From: Candidatus Caccoplasma merdavium
Lineage (GTDB): Bacteria > Bacteroidota > Bacteroidia > Bacteroidales > UBA11471
Reading direction: 5' to 3'
NCBI GenBank assembly: GCA_018715595.1
Contig: DVLI01000003.1
Span: 1-64,000 of the forward strand
DNA: 64,000 bases
The position numbers and the translations under genes are program-made. Positions 17,402-25,894 of this stretch are shown piece after piece. How positions within the stretch are numbered: position 1 is the stretch's first letter; every line of letters starts with the position of its first letter. The notes under the pieces are model-generated. The model saw nothing but the letters and a program-made list of their open reading frames with translations, ran no database searches and was not told the DNA's origin.

Positions 17402-18169
17402 CTATCGCACGATGCGGGTTCCACCCGACAAGATGGCGTCGGCACGGGTGATGACCACCTCCTTCACGCCCGCCGAAATGGCTTCGAAGGCATTTTCGAG
17501 CTTGGGTATCATACCTCCCTGCACCACACCGTCGACCACAAGGGCATCGAACATCGGTCGGTCGATAGAGGGTATCACGCTTTCGTCGTCGTTCTCGTCG
17601 CGCAACACGCCCTTTTTCTCAAAACAATATACGAGCGTTACATCGAAGTAGGGAGCCAGAGCCTTGGCAGCCTCACCGGCAATGGTGTCGGCGTTGGTAT
17701 TGAGCAGCTGGCCGTGACCGTCGTGCGTGAGCGGCGCCAGCACGGGGACAACCCCGTCGGCAATGAGTCGTGCCAGTTTATCGCCGTGTGCGGCCTTGAC
17801 GTCGCCCACAAATCCGTAATCGACCTCCTTGACGGGACGTTTTTCCGAACGGAGAATGTCCAGGTCGGCACCGGTCATGCCGAGGGCATCGACGCCGAGG
17901 GCTTGCAGACCGGCGACGATGTTCTTATTGACCAATCCGCCGTAGACCATGGTCACGACGCGCAACATATCGGCATCGGTGATGCGGCGCCCGCCGACCA
18001 TGCGGCTGGGTATGCCCAACTGCTCGGCCACCTTGGTCGCCGAACGGCCACCGCCATGCACCAACAGTTTATGTCCTTCGATGGCGGTGAAGTCGTGCAA
18101 CAGGCGTTGCAGGGTATCGGGCTCTTCGACGATTTTCCCGCCCACTTTGACAAGTATGAGTTTTTCCAT
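17402..18169 (-). CDS. argB: Acetylglutamate kinase
   Basis: 255 residues, typical of the non-arginine-sensitive short form. Motifs: VKVGGKIVEEP (ATP site), LLVHGGGRSATKVAEQLG (substrate site with the GGG loop), NTNADTIAGEAAKALAP and the closing EVVITRADAILSGGTRIV. It phosphorylates N-acetyl- (or, in some Bacteroidetes, N-succinyl-) glutamate in arginine synthesis; an ArgE-like deacetylase gene is at 21.5 kb. It begins 18 bp after prfB and probably shares its transcript. Confidence 0.95.
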   Translation of the reverse strand: MEKLILVKVGGKIVEEPDTLQRLLHDFTAIEGHKLLVHGGGRSATKVAEQLGIPSRMVGGRRITDADMLRVVTMVYGGLVNKNIVAGLQALGVDALGMTGADLDILRSEKRPVKEVDYGFVGDVKAAHGDKLARLIADGVVPVLAPLTHDGHGQLLNTNADTIAGEAAKALAPYFDVTLVYCFEKKGVLRDENDDESVIPSIDRPMFDALVVDGVVQGGMIPKLENAFEAISAGVKEVVITRADAILSGGTRIVR

Positions 18170-18187
18170 GATGTTTCTTCCTGTTTT

Positions 18188-19298
18188 TTATTGGTCGCCA
18201 AACTCCATGAGGTAGGCTTTGATGAAGTCGTCGATGCCGCCGTCCATCACGCCCTGCACGTCGGAGGTTTGGTGGTTGGTGCGGTGGTCTTTGACCCGAC
18301 GGTCGTCGAACACATAACTGCGTATCTGCGAGCCCCACTCGATTTTCTTTTTGCCGGCCTCGACCTTGGCCTGCTCGGCCATACGGTGCTGCAACTCTTT
18401 GTCATAGAGAATCGAGCGCAACTGGCGCATGGCATTCTCGCGGTTCTTGGGCTGGTCGCGGGTCTCGGTATTTTCGATGAGGATTTCCTCCTCTTCGCCG
18501 GTATAGGGGTCTTTGAAATGGTAACGCAGACGCACGCCCGACTCGACCTTGTTTACATTCTGCCCGCCGGCACCGCCCGAACGGAAGGTATCCCACGAAA
18601 TGTCGGCAGGGTTGACGTTGATTTCGATGCTGTCATCGACCAGCGGCGTAACGAATACCGAAGCAAACGAAGTCATGCGCTTGCCCTGTGCATTGTAGGG
18701 AGAGACGCGCACCAGACGGTGCACCCCGTTTTCGCTTTTGAGATAGCCGTAGGCGTAGTCGCCCTCAATCTGTATGGTAACCGACTTGATGCCGGCCTCA
18801 TCGCCTTCGAGAATGTTGGCGATGGCCGTCTTGTAGCCGTGTGCCTCGCACCAGCGCAGATACATGCGCATGAGCATCTCGGCCCAGTCCTGGCTCTCGG
18901 TGCCGCCGGCACCGGAGTTGATTTTGAGCACGGCTCCCAGCTTGTCTTCTTCCTTGCGCAACATATTGCGCAATTCGAGGTCCTCGATAAGGGTCAGGGT
19001 GCGTTGGTAAATGTCGTCGAGCTCGGCCTCGGTGACGACCTCCTCCTTGACAAAGTCAAAGGCGAGTTTCAACTCCTCGACCGATTTTTCGACCTCACGG
19101 TATTTATCAATCCAAAAACGGATATCTTTTACTTTTTTCATCTGCGCCTCGGCCTTCTTCCGGTCGTCCCAAAAATCGGGCACATGGGTGCGCAGTTCCT
19201 CTTCTTCGACTTGAATTATTTTCGAGTCGATGTCAAAGATACCTCCTCAACGCCAACTTGCGTTCTTCTGTCTCTTTAAGTTGTTCTGTGGTAATCAT
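18188..19298 (-). CDS. prfB: Peptide chain release factor 2, made by programmed +1 frameshift
   Basis: Translation starts at 19298 (MITTEQLKETEERK...) and meets an in-frame UGA at 19235-19233 after 21 codons. The site reads AGGAGG-TAT-CTT-TGA-C; skipping T at 19235 gives CTT-GAC and joins the 348-residue main frame (19234-18188), total 369 residues, the normal RF2 length. The zero-frame protein is the autoregulatory product: low RF2 lets the ribosome slip. GGQ is at 244-246 (GGAGGQNVN); the stop-codon recognition tripeptide is SPY at 199-201 rather than SPF. Gene callers starting at the internal GTG (19183) would lose 38 residues. Confidence 0.96.
19233..19247 (-). promoter_or_regulatory. RF2 +1 frameshift signal
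   Basis: An internal Shine-Dalgarno-like AGGAGG (19247-19242) lies three bases before CTT (19238-19236) and the UGA stop (19235-19233), followed by C. The arrangement equals the classic bacterial RF2 recoding site. Confidence 0.93.
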
Positions 19299-19329
19299 AA
19301 AAATATGTCTTGTGTTTTTACATTCGTCA

Positions 19330-19337
19330 CAAAGATA
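19330..19337 (-). promoter_or_regulatory. Promoter -7 box for prfB-argB
   Basis: The minus strand reads TATCTTTG, a match to TAnnTTTG, 31 bases before the prfB start. No exact TTTG is found 19-21 bases further upstream. Confidence 0.55.
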
Positions 19338-19342
19338 ACAAA

Positions 19343-21142
19343 TCAGGCATACATGGCCTCAATCTCGGCATGAAAAATGCGATATATGGCGGCACGGCGC
19401 AGTTTGAGCGTGTCGGTAATCTCTCCATTTTCCTTGCTGAACGCCCGGGGCAGAAGGGTAAAACGCTTGATTTGCTCGAAGCGGGCAAAATTGGCCTGCA
19501 ACACGGCAATGCGTTCTTGAATCAGTTTCTGTATGCTTTGGTTCTTCACCAGTTCTTCGAGGTTACGATATTGTATCTGCTTTTGGGCGGCATACTCCTT
19601 GATGGCCTCAAAGGCCGGTATGATGATGGCCGTGACATACTTGCGGCAGTCGCCGATGACGGCCACCTGCTCGATATAACGATCCTCGCCCAGTTTGGCT
19701 TCGATGGCCTGGGGGGCGATGTACTTGCCGTTGGAGGTTTTAAAGAGGTCTTTGATGCGTTCGGTGAGAACGATGGCTCCATTCGCATCAAGACGTCCGG
19801 CATCGCCGGTGCGGAACCAACCGTCGGCCGTAAAGGCTTGTGCCGTAGCCTCGGGTTTCTTATAATAGCCTTTCATGACCGTAGGACCCTTGACGAGAAT
19901 CTCATTGTCGGCTCCGATTTTCACCTGCACGTCGGACAGCGTGGTACCCACCGAACCGATATGATAACCGGTCAATTCGAAACACGACACCGTCGCCGTC
20001 GTCTCCGACAGGCCGTAACCGTAAAGGATGTTTATTCCGCAACTGTGCAGGAACTCATTGATGGTATCGGAAAGCGGGGCTCCGGCCGTGGGGAAGATAT
20101 TGCCGTTCTCGATGCCGACCGCCTTTCTGAGTTTCGAGAAAACCATGCGGTCATAAAACGCATATTGGCAGGCCAGCCACAGGGGAACGCGTCGGTTGCG
20201 ACGCACATAGTCGAGGTTGCGACGGCGCCCTACGACAAAAGCGCGGTCGATGAGCCGGCGCTTGATGCCCCGCACTTCGGCCATCTTCTCCTGTATGCCG
20301 GTATAGACTTTCTCCCAGAAACGGGGCACGCTGCACATGATAGTGGGCCGCACTTCCTTGATGACAGTCTGTATCTCTTTGGGATTGAGATTGATGGCCA
20401 CACGAATGCCGGACGTGAGACAGAAGTAGGTCCAAGCCCGTTCAAAAACGTGCGTGAGCGGCAGGAAACAGAGCGAGAGGTCGGCATCGCTGCACATGGT
20501 AAGACGGTCGAGGTGCATGCGCATGGCCTCGGAGAAATTGCGGTGGGTGAGCATGACACCCTTCGATTCGCCCGTGGTACCCGAGGTGTAGATGATGCTG
20601 GCCAGGTCGTCGAGCGAAAAGCCTTCGGCACGACACGCCAATTCGGTCTCGGCTCCGGGATAAGCCATCGAAAGGAAATCGGAGAAATAAATCGACGTGG
20701 AATCATCGGCGGCACGCTGCACGGCCGGGTCGAAGATGATAATCTGTTTCAGGGTGGGGCAGGTCGACATGGCTTTCCATGCGTTATCATACTGATATTG
20801 CTCTCCCACAAAGAGATAACGCACCTCGGCATCGCGCACGATATATTCAAGTTGTTCGAGCGAACCGGTGGGATACAGGGGCACGACGACCGCCCGATTG
20901 GCATAGGCGGCAAAATCGACCACCAAACCTTCGGGCTTGTTGGGGGTGTAAGTAGCTATATTTTCCTGCGTGAAAACCCCCATAGCCACCATGGCCCGCG
21001 CAGCTTGCCGCACACGGTCATGAAATGCGGTCCAAGAGATGGAATGCCACACGCCTTCGGGGGTTCTATATCTTAATGCTTCTCTATTGCCATATCGGCG
21101 GGCCTGACGGGCCACCGTATAGAATAATGGATATTCTCTCAT
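19343..21142 (-). CDS. Long-chain fatty acid-CoA ligase (AMP-forming)
   Basis: 599 residues of the adenylate-forming superfamily. The P-loop-like motif IIYTSGTTGESKGVMLTH, the A5 motif YGYGLSETTA, the A7-type WFRTGDAGRLDANG and the hinge/A8 region TERIKDLFKTSNGKYIAP are all intact; a Lys-containing end (PRAFSKENGEITDTLKLRR) completes it. The YIAP motif after the hinge and the LTHVFERAW segment are typical of long-chain acyl-CoA synthetases of the FAA1/FadD15 type. It activates free fatty acids to acyl-CoA at the inner face of the membrane. Monocistronic. Confidence 0.93.
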   Translation of the reverse strand: MREYPLFYTVARQARRYGNREALRYRTPEGVWHSISWTAFHDRVRQAARAMVAMGVFTQENIATYTPNKPEGLVVDFAAYANRAVVVPLYPTGSLEQLEYIVRDAEVRYLFVGEQYQYDNAWKAMSTCPTLKQIIIFDPAVQRAADDSTSIYFSDFLSMAYPGAETELACRAEGFSLDDLASIIYTSGTTGESKGVMLTHRNFSEAMRMHLDRLTMCSDADLSLCFLPLTHVFERAWTYFCLTSGIRVAINLNPKEIQTVIKEVRPTIMCSVPRFWEKVYTGIQEKMAEVRGIKRRLIDRAFVVGRRRNLDYVRRNRRVPLWLACQYAFYDRMVFSKLRKAVGIENGNIFPTAGAPLSDTINEFLHSCGINILYGYGLSETTATVSCFELTGYHIGSVGTTLSDVQVKIGADNEILVKGPTVMKGYYKKPEATAQAFTADGWFRTGDAGRLDANGAIVLTERIKDLFKTSNGKYIAPQAIEAKLGEDRYIEQVAVIGDCRKYVTAIIIPAFEAIKEYAAQKQIQYRNLEELVKNQSIQKLIQERIAVLQANFARFEQIKRFTLLPRAFSKENGEITDTLKLRRAAIYRIFHAEIEAMYA

Positions 21143-21165
21143 TCCTTTTATTACAAAATCAGCCG

Positions 21166-21173
21166 CAAAGGTA
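21166..21173 (-). promoter_or_regulatory. Promoter -7 box for the long-chain acyl-CoA ligase
   Basis: Minus strand TACCTTTG, 23 bases before the start codon; the -33 box is not recognisable at standard spacing. Confidence 0.55.
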
Positions 21174-21400
21174 AGACAAAAAAGTGTATCTGCACCTCAT
21201 TTTCGCCATTTTTGACATATAGAGATAGCAAAACAACCCATTCAGAATATTCCAAAGGCCCTTTGCCAAGGGGAAAAAGGGGGTTCCATGAAGGAACTTG
21301 TTTTTTCGACACAAAAGGATTTTTCTTTGAAATTATGCTTATTTTTGTAGAAGATAGAGGGCAGCTCGGCATACCCAAACTCGAAAACTTCGTTTCCCCG

Positions 21401-21432
21401 TTTGTTTCCGCTCCCGCCTTTCGCTATTTTTA
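21401..21432 (+). promoter_or_regulatory. Upstream promoter copy with degenerate -7 box (repeat copy 1)
   Basis: TTTG (21401-21404), 20-base spacer, TATTTTTA (21425-21432): same geometry as the downstream copy but with the final G of the -7 box changed to A. Confidence 0.5.
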
Positions 21433-21486
21433 CAGAAAACAGGAGGCAGCTCGGCATAACCAGACTCGAAAACTTCGTTTCCCCCG

Positions 21487-21518
21487 TTTGTTTCTGCTCT
21501 CGCCTTTCACTATTTTTG
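21487..21518 (+). promoter_or_regulatory. Consensus promoter for the ArgE-like gene (repeat copy 2)
   Basis: TTTG (21487-21490), 20-base spacer, TATTTTTG (21511-21518): both boxes are consensus. The start codon follows 21 bases later. Confidence 0.8.
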
Positions 21519-21538
21519 CAAAAAAAGAAAAGATTGAC

Positions 21539-22603
21539 ATGATTGACCCGAACGAACTTTTTTATCCGGCCGTCGACCTGTTGTGCAAACTGATTGCCAC
21601 TCCCTCACCGAGTCGCGAAGAGAGTGCCACAGCCGACCTCATCGCCGAGTATCTGCAAGAATATGGTTTCACCCCGCAACGCGCCGCCAACAACGTGTGG
21701 GCCATTGCCCCCGGCTTTGTACCGGGACGCCCCACCCTCCTGCTCAATTCCCACCACGACACCGTGAAACCGGTCGACGGCTGGCATGGCGAAGCATTCA
21801 CCCCCCGGGAAGACGGCGACCGCCTCTACGGATTGGGGAGCAACGATGCCGGCGCGTCCCTCGTGTCGCTCTTACAGGCGTTTATCGTGCTGGCCTCCCG
21901 AAAGGAGCCCTACAACCTCATTTTCCTGGCGTCGGCCGAAGAAGAGGTCTCGGGAGCCAACGGGGTGGCACTGGCCTTGAAAGAGTTACCTCCCATCACC
22001 TTCGGCGTTGTCGGCGAGCCGACCGGCATGCGCCCGGCCATCGGAGAGAAGGGCCTCATGGTCCTCGACTGCACCGTGATGGGCAAGTCGGGTCATGCCG
22101 CCCGCAACGAAGGCATCAACGCCATCTACGAAGCGATGCCCATCATCGACCAATTCCGCAAATTCGCCTTTCCCAAAGTCTCCCGCATGCTGGGGCCGGT
22201 AAAGCTCTCGGTCACACAGATAAAAGCCGGCACGCAACACAACGTCATTCCCGACCGCTGCGAGTTTGTCGTCGACGTGCGCACCAACGAACTTTACAGC
22301 AACGAAGAGGCGTTTGAATTGCTGCGCGATGCCATACCCTGCACGATTGTGCCGCGCTCGTTCCGCCTCAACTCCTCCCGCATCGACCGGGAACACCCCT
22401 TCATGCAACGTGCCGCCATGCTGCAACTCGAACCGTTTGGCTCCCCCACGCTCTCCGACCAAGCCCAAATGCCCTTCACCACGGTAAAGATTGGCCCGGG
22501 AGCCTCGGAGCGTTCCCACACGGCCGGAGAATATATCGACAAAGAAGAGATACGCCAAGCCATTGCCCTATACCTGCGATTGCTCGACGGACTCTCCCTC
22601 TGA
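21539..22603 (+). CDS. M20 family metallopeptidase, ArgE/DapE-like deacetylase
   Basis: 354 residues. Co-catalytic zinc motifs of the M20 family: SHHDTVKPVDGW (His/Asp74), GLGSNDAGASLV (bridging Asp103), SAEEEVSG (general base Glu135 area) and VGEPTG. The dimerisation domain with GHAARNEGINAIYEA lies in the middle. In Bacteroidetes close relatives act as N-acetylornithine, N-acetylcitrulline or N-succinylornithine deacetylases/desuccinylases in arginine synthesis, and argB lies 3.4 kb away. The start at MIDPNELFYP is chosen because it follows a consensus promoter by 21 bases; the frame is open about 109 codons further upstream through the repeats. Confidence 0.85.
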   Translation: MIDPNELFYPAVDLLCKLIATPSPSREESATADLIAEYLQEYGFTPQRAANNVWAIAPGFVPGRPTLLLNSHHDTVKPVDGWHGEAFTPREDGDRLYGLGSNDAGASLVSLLQAFIVLASRKEPYNLIFLASAEEEVSGANGVALALKELPPITFGVVGEPTGMRPAIGEKGLMVLDCTVMGKSGHAARNEGINAIYEAMPIIDQFRKFAFPKVSRMLGPVKLSVTQIKAGTQHNVIPDRCEFVVDVRTNELYSNEEAFELLRDAIPCTIVPRSFRLNSSRIDREHPFMQRAAMLQLEPFGSPTLSDQAQMPFTTVKIGPGASERSHTAGEYIDKEEIRQAIALYLRLLDGLSL

Positions 22604-22615
22604 TCCCATTCAGGA

Positions 22616-22665
22616 AAAAACAAGCCGCGTCGCGACCCCAACGGGTTGCGACGCGGCTTGTTGTG
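22616..22665. terminator. Terminator between convergent genes
   Basis: An 18-bp stem with one G-U mismatch (22621-22638 with 22643-22660). On the minus strand it is followed by GTTTTTTCC, so it mainly serves the outer membrane protein gene, but it also stands at the end of the ArgE-like gene. Confidence 0.8.
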
Positions 22666-22684
22666 ATGGTAAAGCCCGGCTATG

Positions 22685-23515
22685 TCAGAATCGGAAAGAG
22701 ATATAGAGACGGAGGTCTTTGAGTTTATATTTGGTCTTTTCGGTCGAAGAGAATATCTCCTTCATCGCATCTCCCACATTGGTCACATCTTCGACACCTT
22801 CAATGGCCAAGTCATCGGGATCGAGAGAAAGCACATTCATCTTGGTGTTGCCGAAGCGATATTCAATACCCAATGAAATGGCTTTATAAGAAACCGCAGC
22901 ACCCGTAACAAACAGGGAGGCATATCCATAGCCCATATCCCAGCTATCACCGGTTTTGGTCATGCTCATGGCAAAAGTCGGGGCATAGCGGAAGTACCCA
23001 TTGACGCACAATGCGCTCACGGGATTTACCGTCACAGACGGGCCCAAATGCATTCCGTAATCGATGCGGTGCATATCCGACTCGACCTCATAAAACGTTC
23101 TCATACCGCTCCACTCGTCGGTCGATTCCTCCCAACTTTCAATGTCATATCGGGCATATGTGATATCCATCCATGTAAAATCGAGACCTATTTTCAACAT
23201 ATTGGCAATGGGTTTCTTATGCAGGTAAAATGTTTTTCCCCATGTAAGGAACGCAGCCAATTCGCTTTCCTCTTTCGACTTATAATCGACGGCATCGAGT
23301 TTTTCCCAGGCATAACCGATGTTGAAATACTTGCGGCGCCCCTTGAATTCCTTGGGCTCCTTGGGTGTCTCGGCTTTTTCTTCAACGACAGGCTGACTTT
23401 CTACCGTTGCGACAACAGGCTGAGCTTTCAATGTATCGGCCGGAACGACGTCCTGTGCCCGGAGCATTCCCGCCGTGCAACAAGCAGCGACCAATGCTAA
23501 AATCAGTTTTTTCAT
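22685..23515 (-). CDS. Predicted outer membrane beta-barrel protein
   Basis: 276 residues with a signal peptide (MKKLILALVAACCTAGMLRAQ). A Pro/Glu/Val/Lys-rich linker (~25-58) precedes a barrel-like region of alternating hydrophobic strands (KYFNIGYAWEKLD, ANMLKIGLDFTWMDITYARYD, YGMHLGPSVTVNPVSALCVNGYFRYAP, AVSYKAISLGIEYRFGNTKM) and the chain ends LRLYISFRF, with the terminal Phe expected of BAM substrates. No family is recognised with confidence. Single gene with its own -7 box and terminator. Confidence 0.7.
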   Translation of the reverse strand: MKKLILALVAACCTAGMLRAQDVVPADTLKAQPVVATVESQPVVEEKAETPKEPKEFKGRRKYFNIGYAWEKLDAVDYKSKEESELAAFLTWGKTFYLHKKPIANMLKIGLDFTWMDITYARYDIESWEESTDEWSGMRTFYEVESDMHRIDYGMHLGPSVTVNPVSALCVNGYFRYAPTFAMSMTKTGDSWDMGYGYASLFVTGAAVSYKAISLGIEYRFGNTKMNVLSLDPDDLAIEGVEDVTNVGDAMKEIFSSTEKTKYKLKDLRLYISFRF

Positions 23516-23587
23516 AAGTGAATAAAATTTTTAGATGACAACATACAAAAAGATAATTGTCCCGACTCTTGAAAATCGGTTTCTCGA

Positions 23588-23595
23588 CAAATGTA
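23588..23595 (-). promoter_or_regulatory. Promoter -7 box for the outer membrane protein gene
   Basis: Minus strand TACATTTG (TAnnTTTG), 72 bases before the start codon; -33 box not evident. Confidence 0.5.
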
Positions 23596-23682
23596 ATGAT
23601 TTTTTCGGATTTGTTGTTCATTATCGCCATTTTCTTTGCGACAAAGCCATGGCGGTCGTTCCAACCGAGAAACATCCGGCAA

Positions 23683-24711
23683 TTAACCCAGCCGCAAATG
23701 GAGGAACCGGCTTGCCCAGCAACGCCACAACCGGGAGGAGCGACGGCGTTTCCAGCGCAGAACCTTACGAGGCGTATCGGTGGCCCGGCGCAAACGGTTA
23801 TAGGCGCCTCCATAATCGCCTTGCGGGACAGGATAGAGCGAGAGTTTTGAAAGGGTGTCGAGCGCCGCGCTTATCTGCTCCTCATCATAGGGCTTGCTGA
23901 TAAGAATGCGTATCGTATCGACCGCAAGGTCACTAAGTTTACGGTCGAGGCCCTCTTCGAGCTGCGGGTCGCAGATGGCCTCGCGCATACGTTTCAAGCC
24001 GGTAATCACCATCAAACGGTCGTGCATGAGACGTGACTGATGGGCCGGATCGGGTATATTGCTCAATCCCGACTTGTTCTCGGCATAATAATAGTAAAGT
24101 TGCACGGGCAAGAATGTCACCTGCTCGGCTCTACCAAAAACCCGGGTCACGAAATCCTCGTCTTCGAGAACGCATTTTTCGAGAAACCGCACATTGAGCT
24201 TCAAAAGGAATGAACGATTGAAAAGATAACTCCACAGCACGCCGCAGAGCGGATAACGCGCCATGTAATCGGGACCCGAAATGTCGCGGCAGTAAGGCAA
24301 GACAAAGTTCTGAAAGGGTGTCTCCTGCCCGGCGGCATCGACCTTGACGCAATCGAAACCGATAATCTGGTGACTATACAACGGTATGAGGTTGTTGAGC
24401 AACTGGGCCAAAGAGGCCGAATGCACCAAATCGTCGACATCGACAAACATGATGTAACGGCCCTTGGCGTAGTTCAGTCCCAAGTTACGGGCCCCTCCGG
24501 GGCCGGCCTTGCGCCGATGGTAGACACGCATATTCTCGACCTTCGATGCCCACTCTTGGAGTTTTTCGAGCGAAGCATCGGTCGAGTTGTCATCGACGGC
24601 GATGATTTCGTATTTGTCGGCCGACACCCCCGAGGCCACAATGGCTTCGAGGCAACGGTCGATATAGGGCAATCCGTTATATACGGGTATGATGATACTG
24701 ACTTCGAGCAT
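23683..24711 (-). CDS. Family 2 glycosyltransferase
   Basis: 342 residues from MLEVSIIIPVYNGLPYI, chosen over upstream in-frame codons because GT2 proteins begin at this strand. GT-A motifs: IIPVYN, IIAVDDNSTD, GPGGARNLGLNYAKGRYIMFVDVDDLV (DVDD is the metal-binding DxD). After the catalytic domain a helical region ends in a very basic tail (RKVLRWKRRRSSRLW), possibly membrane associated. It transfers a sugar from a nucleotide donor in envelope glycan synthesis; donor and acceptor unknown. Same strand as the next GT2 gene, 93 bp apart. Confidence 0.88.
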   Translation of the reverse strand: MLEVSIIIPVYNGLPYIDRCLEAIVASGVSADKYEIIAVDDNSTDASLEKLQEWASKVENMRVYHRRKAGPGGARNLGLNYAKGRYIMFVDVDDLVHSASLAQLLNNLIPLYSHQIIGFDCVKVDAAGQETPFQNFVLPYCRDISGPDYMARYPLCGVLWSYLFNRSFLLKLNVRFLEKCVLEDEDFVTRVFGRAEQVTFLPVQLYYYYAENKSGLSNIPDPAHQSRLMHDRLMVITGLKRMREAICDPQLEEGLDRKLSDLAVDTIRILISKPYDEEQISAALDTLSKLSLYPVPQGDYGGAYNRLRRATDTPRKVLRWKRRRSSRLWRCWASRFLHLRLG

Positions 24712-24804
24712 GGGACAATCTTTAAAAAGGCGAAGATAGAGATTTTTTCGGTACTCCCCGAAAAATTCGGGCATCTTCTTTCCTCGTAAGATATGGTGCA
24801 GGGG

Positions 24805-25758
24805 TCAATGGCAACGCAAGAAGAGTTCCACGACACGGGAGGTGCCCCTTATTCCCCGACATGCCAACCGGTAACCTGCTGCAAAAAGAAGGCTGAGCCG
24901 GGGCGAAGCGAGATGTTGCATCGTCTCGGCAAAAAGCTGTGCGCCCCGCGGACTGCCTTCGCGTGTGCAAAGGGCGGCCAAAACCGTTTTTTTATAGACA
25001 AGGCAGTTCAACAGTCGGTTTTTGTCACGCCGGTTCGAGGCGTTCACGGTCTGCTCGGCGACATCGACGCTCGCCAGCAGGGCATCGACCTTGTCGGAGA
25101 AGCTGTTTCCCGTAATCGAATCGCCATGCGCATGCACAAGGACCAGCGGATTGGCTGCCCCGGCCTTCACCAGGCGGGAAGTATGCAACAAAAGACGAAT
25201 GCCCAGTTCCCAATCGTTCCAGCACGAGAGTCGCACGTCCCAGCCGCCGACAGATTCGAGCAGCCGCCGACGCACGACATAGCGTTGTGTCGAGAGGTAG
25301 GTGTGGAAGATGTGTCCACACAGAAAATGCGCATTGATTTTTCGAGGCGAACGTTTTATGCGGGCAACGCCGCGCTCGTCGACGATTTCCACATCGGTGT
25401 AAACCAGGTCGGCTTCGGGATTTCCGGTGATGGTCGCCACATAATTCGCGACCAACTGCGGAGCCATCTCATCGTCGGAATCGAAAAACATCACCCACTC
25501 CGACATGACCTGCCTCAACCCCGCATTGCGGGCCGCCGGTGCTCCCGGGGTCGGTTCCCGGCACACCGTCACCCTGAAATCGGGAGCCGACTGCCGCATC
25601 TCGAAATCCCGCAACACGGCAGGAGTGGCATCGGTCGAGCCATTATCGACCAATACCACATGCAACGGGCGGTAGGTCTGCGCCACCACCGAAGCCAGTG
25701 TCCGCGGCAGGAGCCGTTCTCGGTTATATACCGGTATGACAATCGTTATTTCCATCAT
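24805..25758 (-). CDS. Family 2 glycosyltransferase
   Basis: 317 residues; two adjacent ATGs (25758 and 25755) are possible starts. Motifs: TIVIPVYNRERLLPRTL, VVLVDNGSTDATP, GAPAARNAGLRQVMSEWVMFFDSDDEM (DSDD metal site) and a WNDWELGIRLLL segment with the acceptor-side acidic residues. The protein is a soluble or membrane-peripheral GT2 acting on the cytoplasmic face in surface polysaccharide synthesis. Upstream is the divergent glycosyltransferase pair starting at 25895, so the four transferases share one locus. Confidence 0.88.
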   Translation of the reverse strand: MMEITIVIPVYNRERLLPRTLASVVAQTYRPLHVVLVDNGSTDATPAVLRDFEMRQSAPDFRVTVCREPTPGAPAARNAGLRQVMSEWVMFFDSDDEMAPQLVANYVATITGNPEADLVYTDVEIVDERGVARIKRSPRKINAHFLCGHIFHTYLSTQRYVVRRRLLESVGGWDVRLSCWNDWELGIRLLLHTSRLVKAGAANPLVLVHAHGDSITGNSFSDKVDALLASVDVAEQTVNASNRRDKNRLLNCLVYKKTVLAALCTREGSPRGAQLFAETMQHLASPRLSLLFAAGYRLACRGIRGTSRVVELFLRCH

Positions 25759-25866
25759 AATCGTAAACGCATTTCCTTCCCGGTTATTTTTCGGAGGAAA
25801 GATTATTTGTCGCTTGCAGCGTTCCTTTTCGAGCGGAAGATACGCATATATTCCGATTGAAAAAAC

Positions 25867-25874
25867 TATATTTG
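25867..25874 (+). promoter_or_regulatory. Promoter -7 box for the plus-strand glycosyltransferase pair
   Basis: TATATTTG, matching TAnnTTTG, 20 bases before the start codon at 25895; no TTTG at standard spacing. Confidence 0.55.
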
Positions 25875-25894
25875 CCAGGAATTAACCTTCGGCG

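Larger units (their letters stand above)
21340..21528. repeat. Tandem duplication containing promoter elements
   Basis: A unit beginning GCAGCTCGGCATA starts at 21361 and at 21446 (85 bases apart); the two copies differ at only about a dozen positions. TATTTTTG/A boxes recur at 21340, 21425 and 21511, i.e. with periods of 85 and 86, so the end of a third copy precedes the first full unit. Confidence 0.9.
21143..21538. other. 396-bp divergent intergenic region with promoter-bearing tandem repeat
   Basis: Separates the acyl-CoA ligase (minus) and ArgE-like (plus) genes. It holds a minus-strand -7 box at 21166-21173, an unremarkable stretch to 21339, and then about 2.2 copies of an 85-86 bp tandem repeat ending at the ArgE-like start. 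No RNA gene or additional ORF with convincing coding character is seen. Confidence 0.7.

Noticed and set aside
19233-19235. In-frame UGA near the start of prfB as evidence of a pseudogene or sequencing error
   Set aside because: The surrounding AGGAGG-TAT-CTT-TGA-C is the known programmed frameshift signal and restores a normal-length RF2.
17228-19279. 683-codon plus-strand frame over argB and prfB
   Set aside because: Antisense to two certain genes, including the RF2 frameshift region; no recognisable domain.
21361-21528. Two similar units as a CRISPR array
   Set aside because: The copies are directly adjacent with no unique spacers of constant size, and no cas genes are present.
21212-21538. 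109-codon in-frame extension upstream of the ArgE-like gene
   Set aside because: It runs through tandem promoter repeats, has no M20 similarity, and the consensus promoter would lie inside it.
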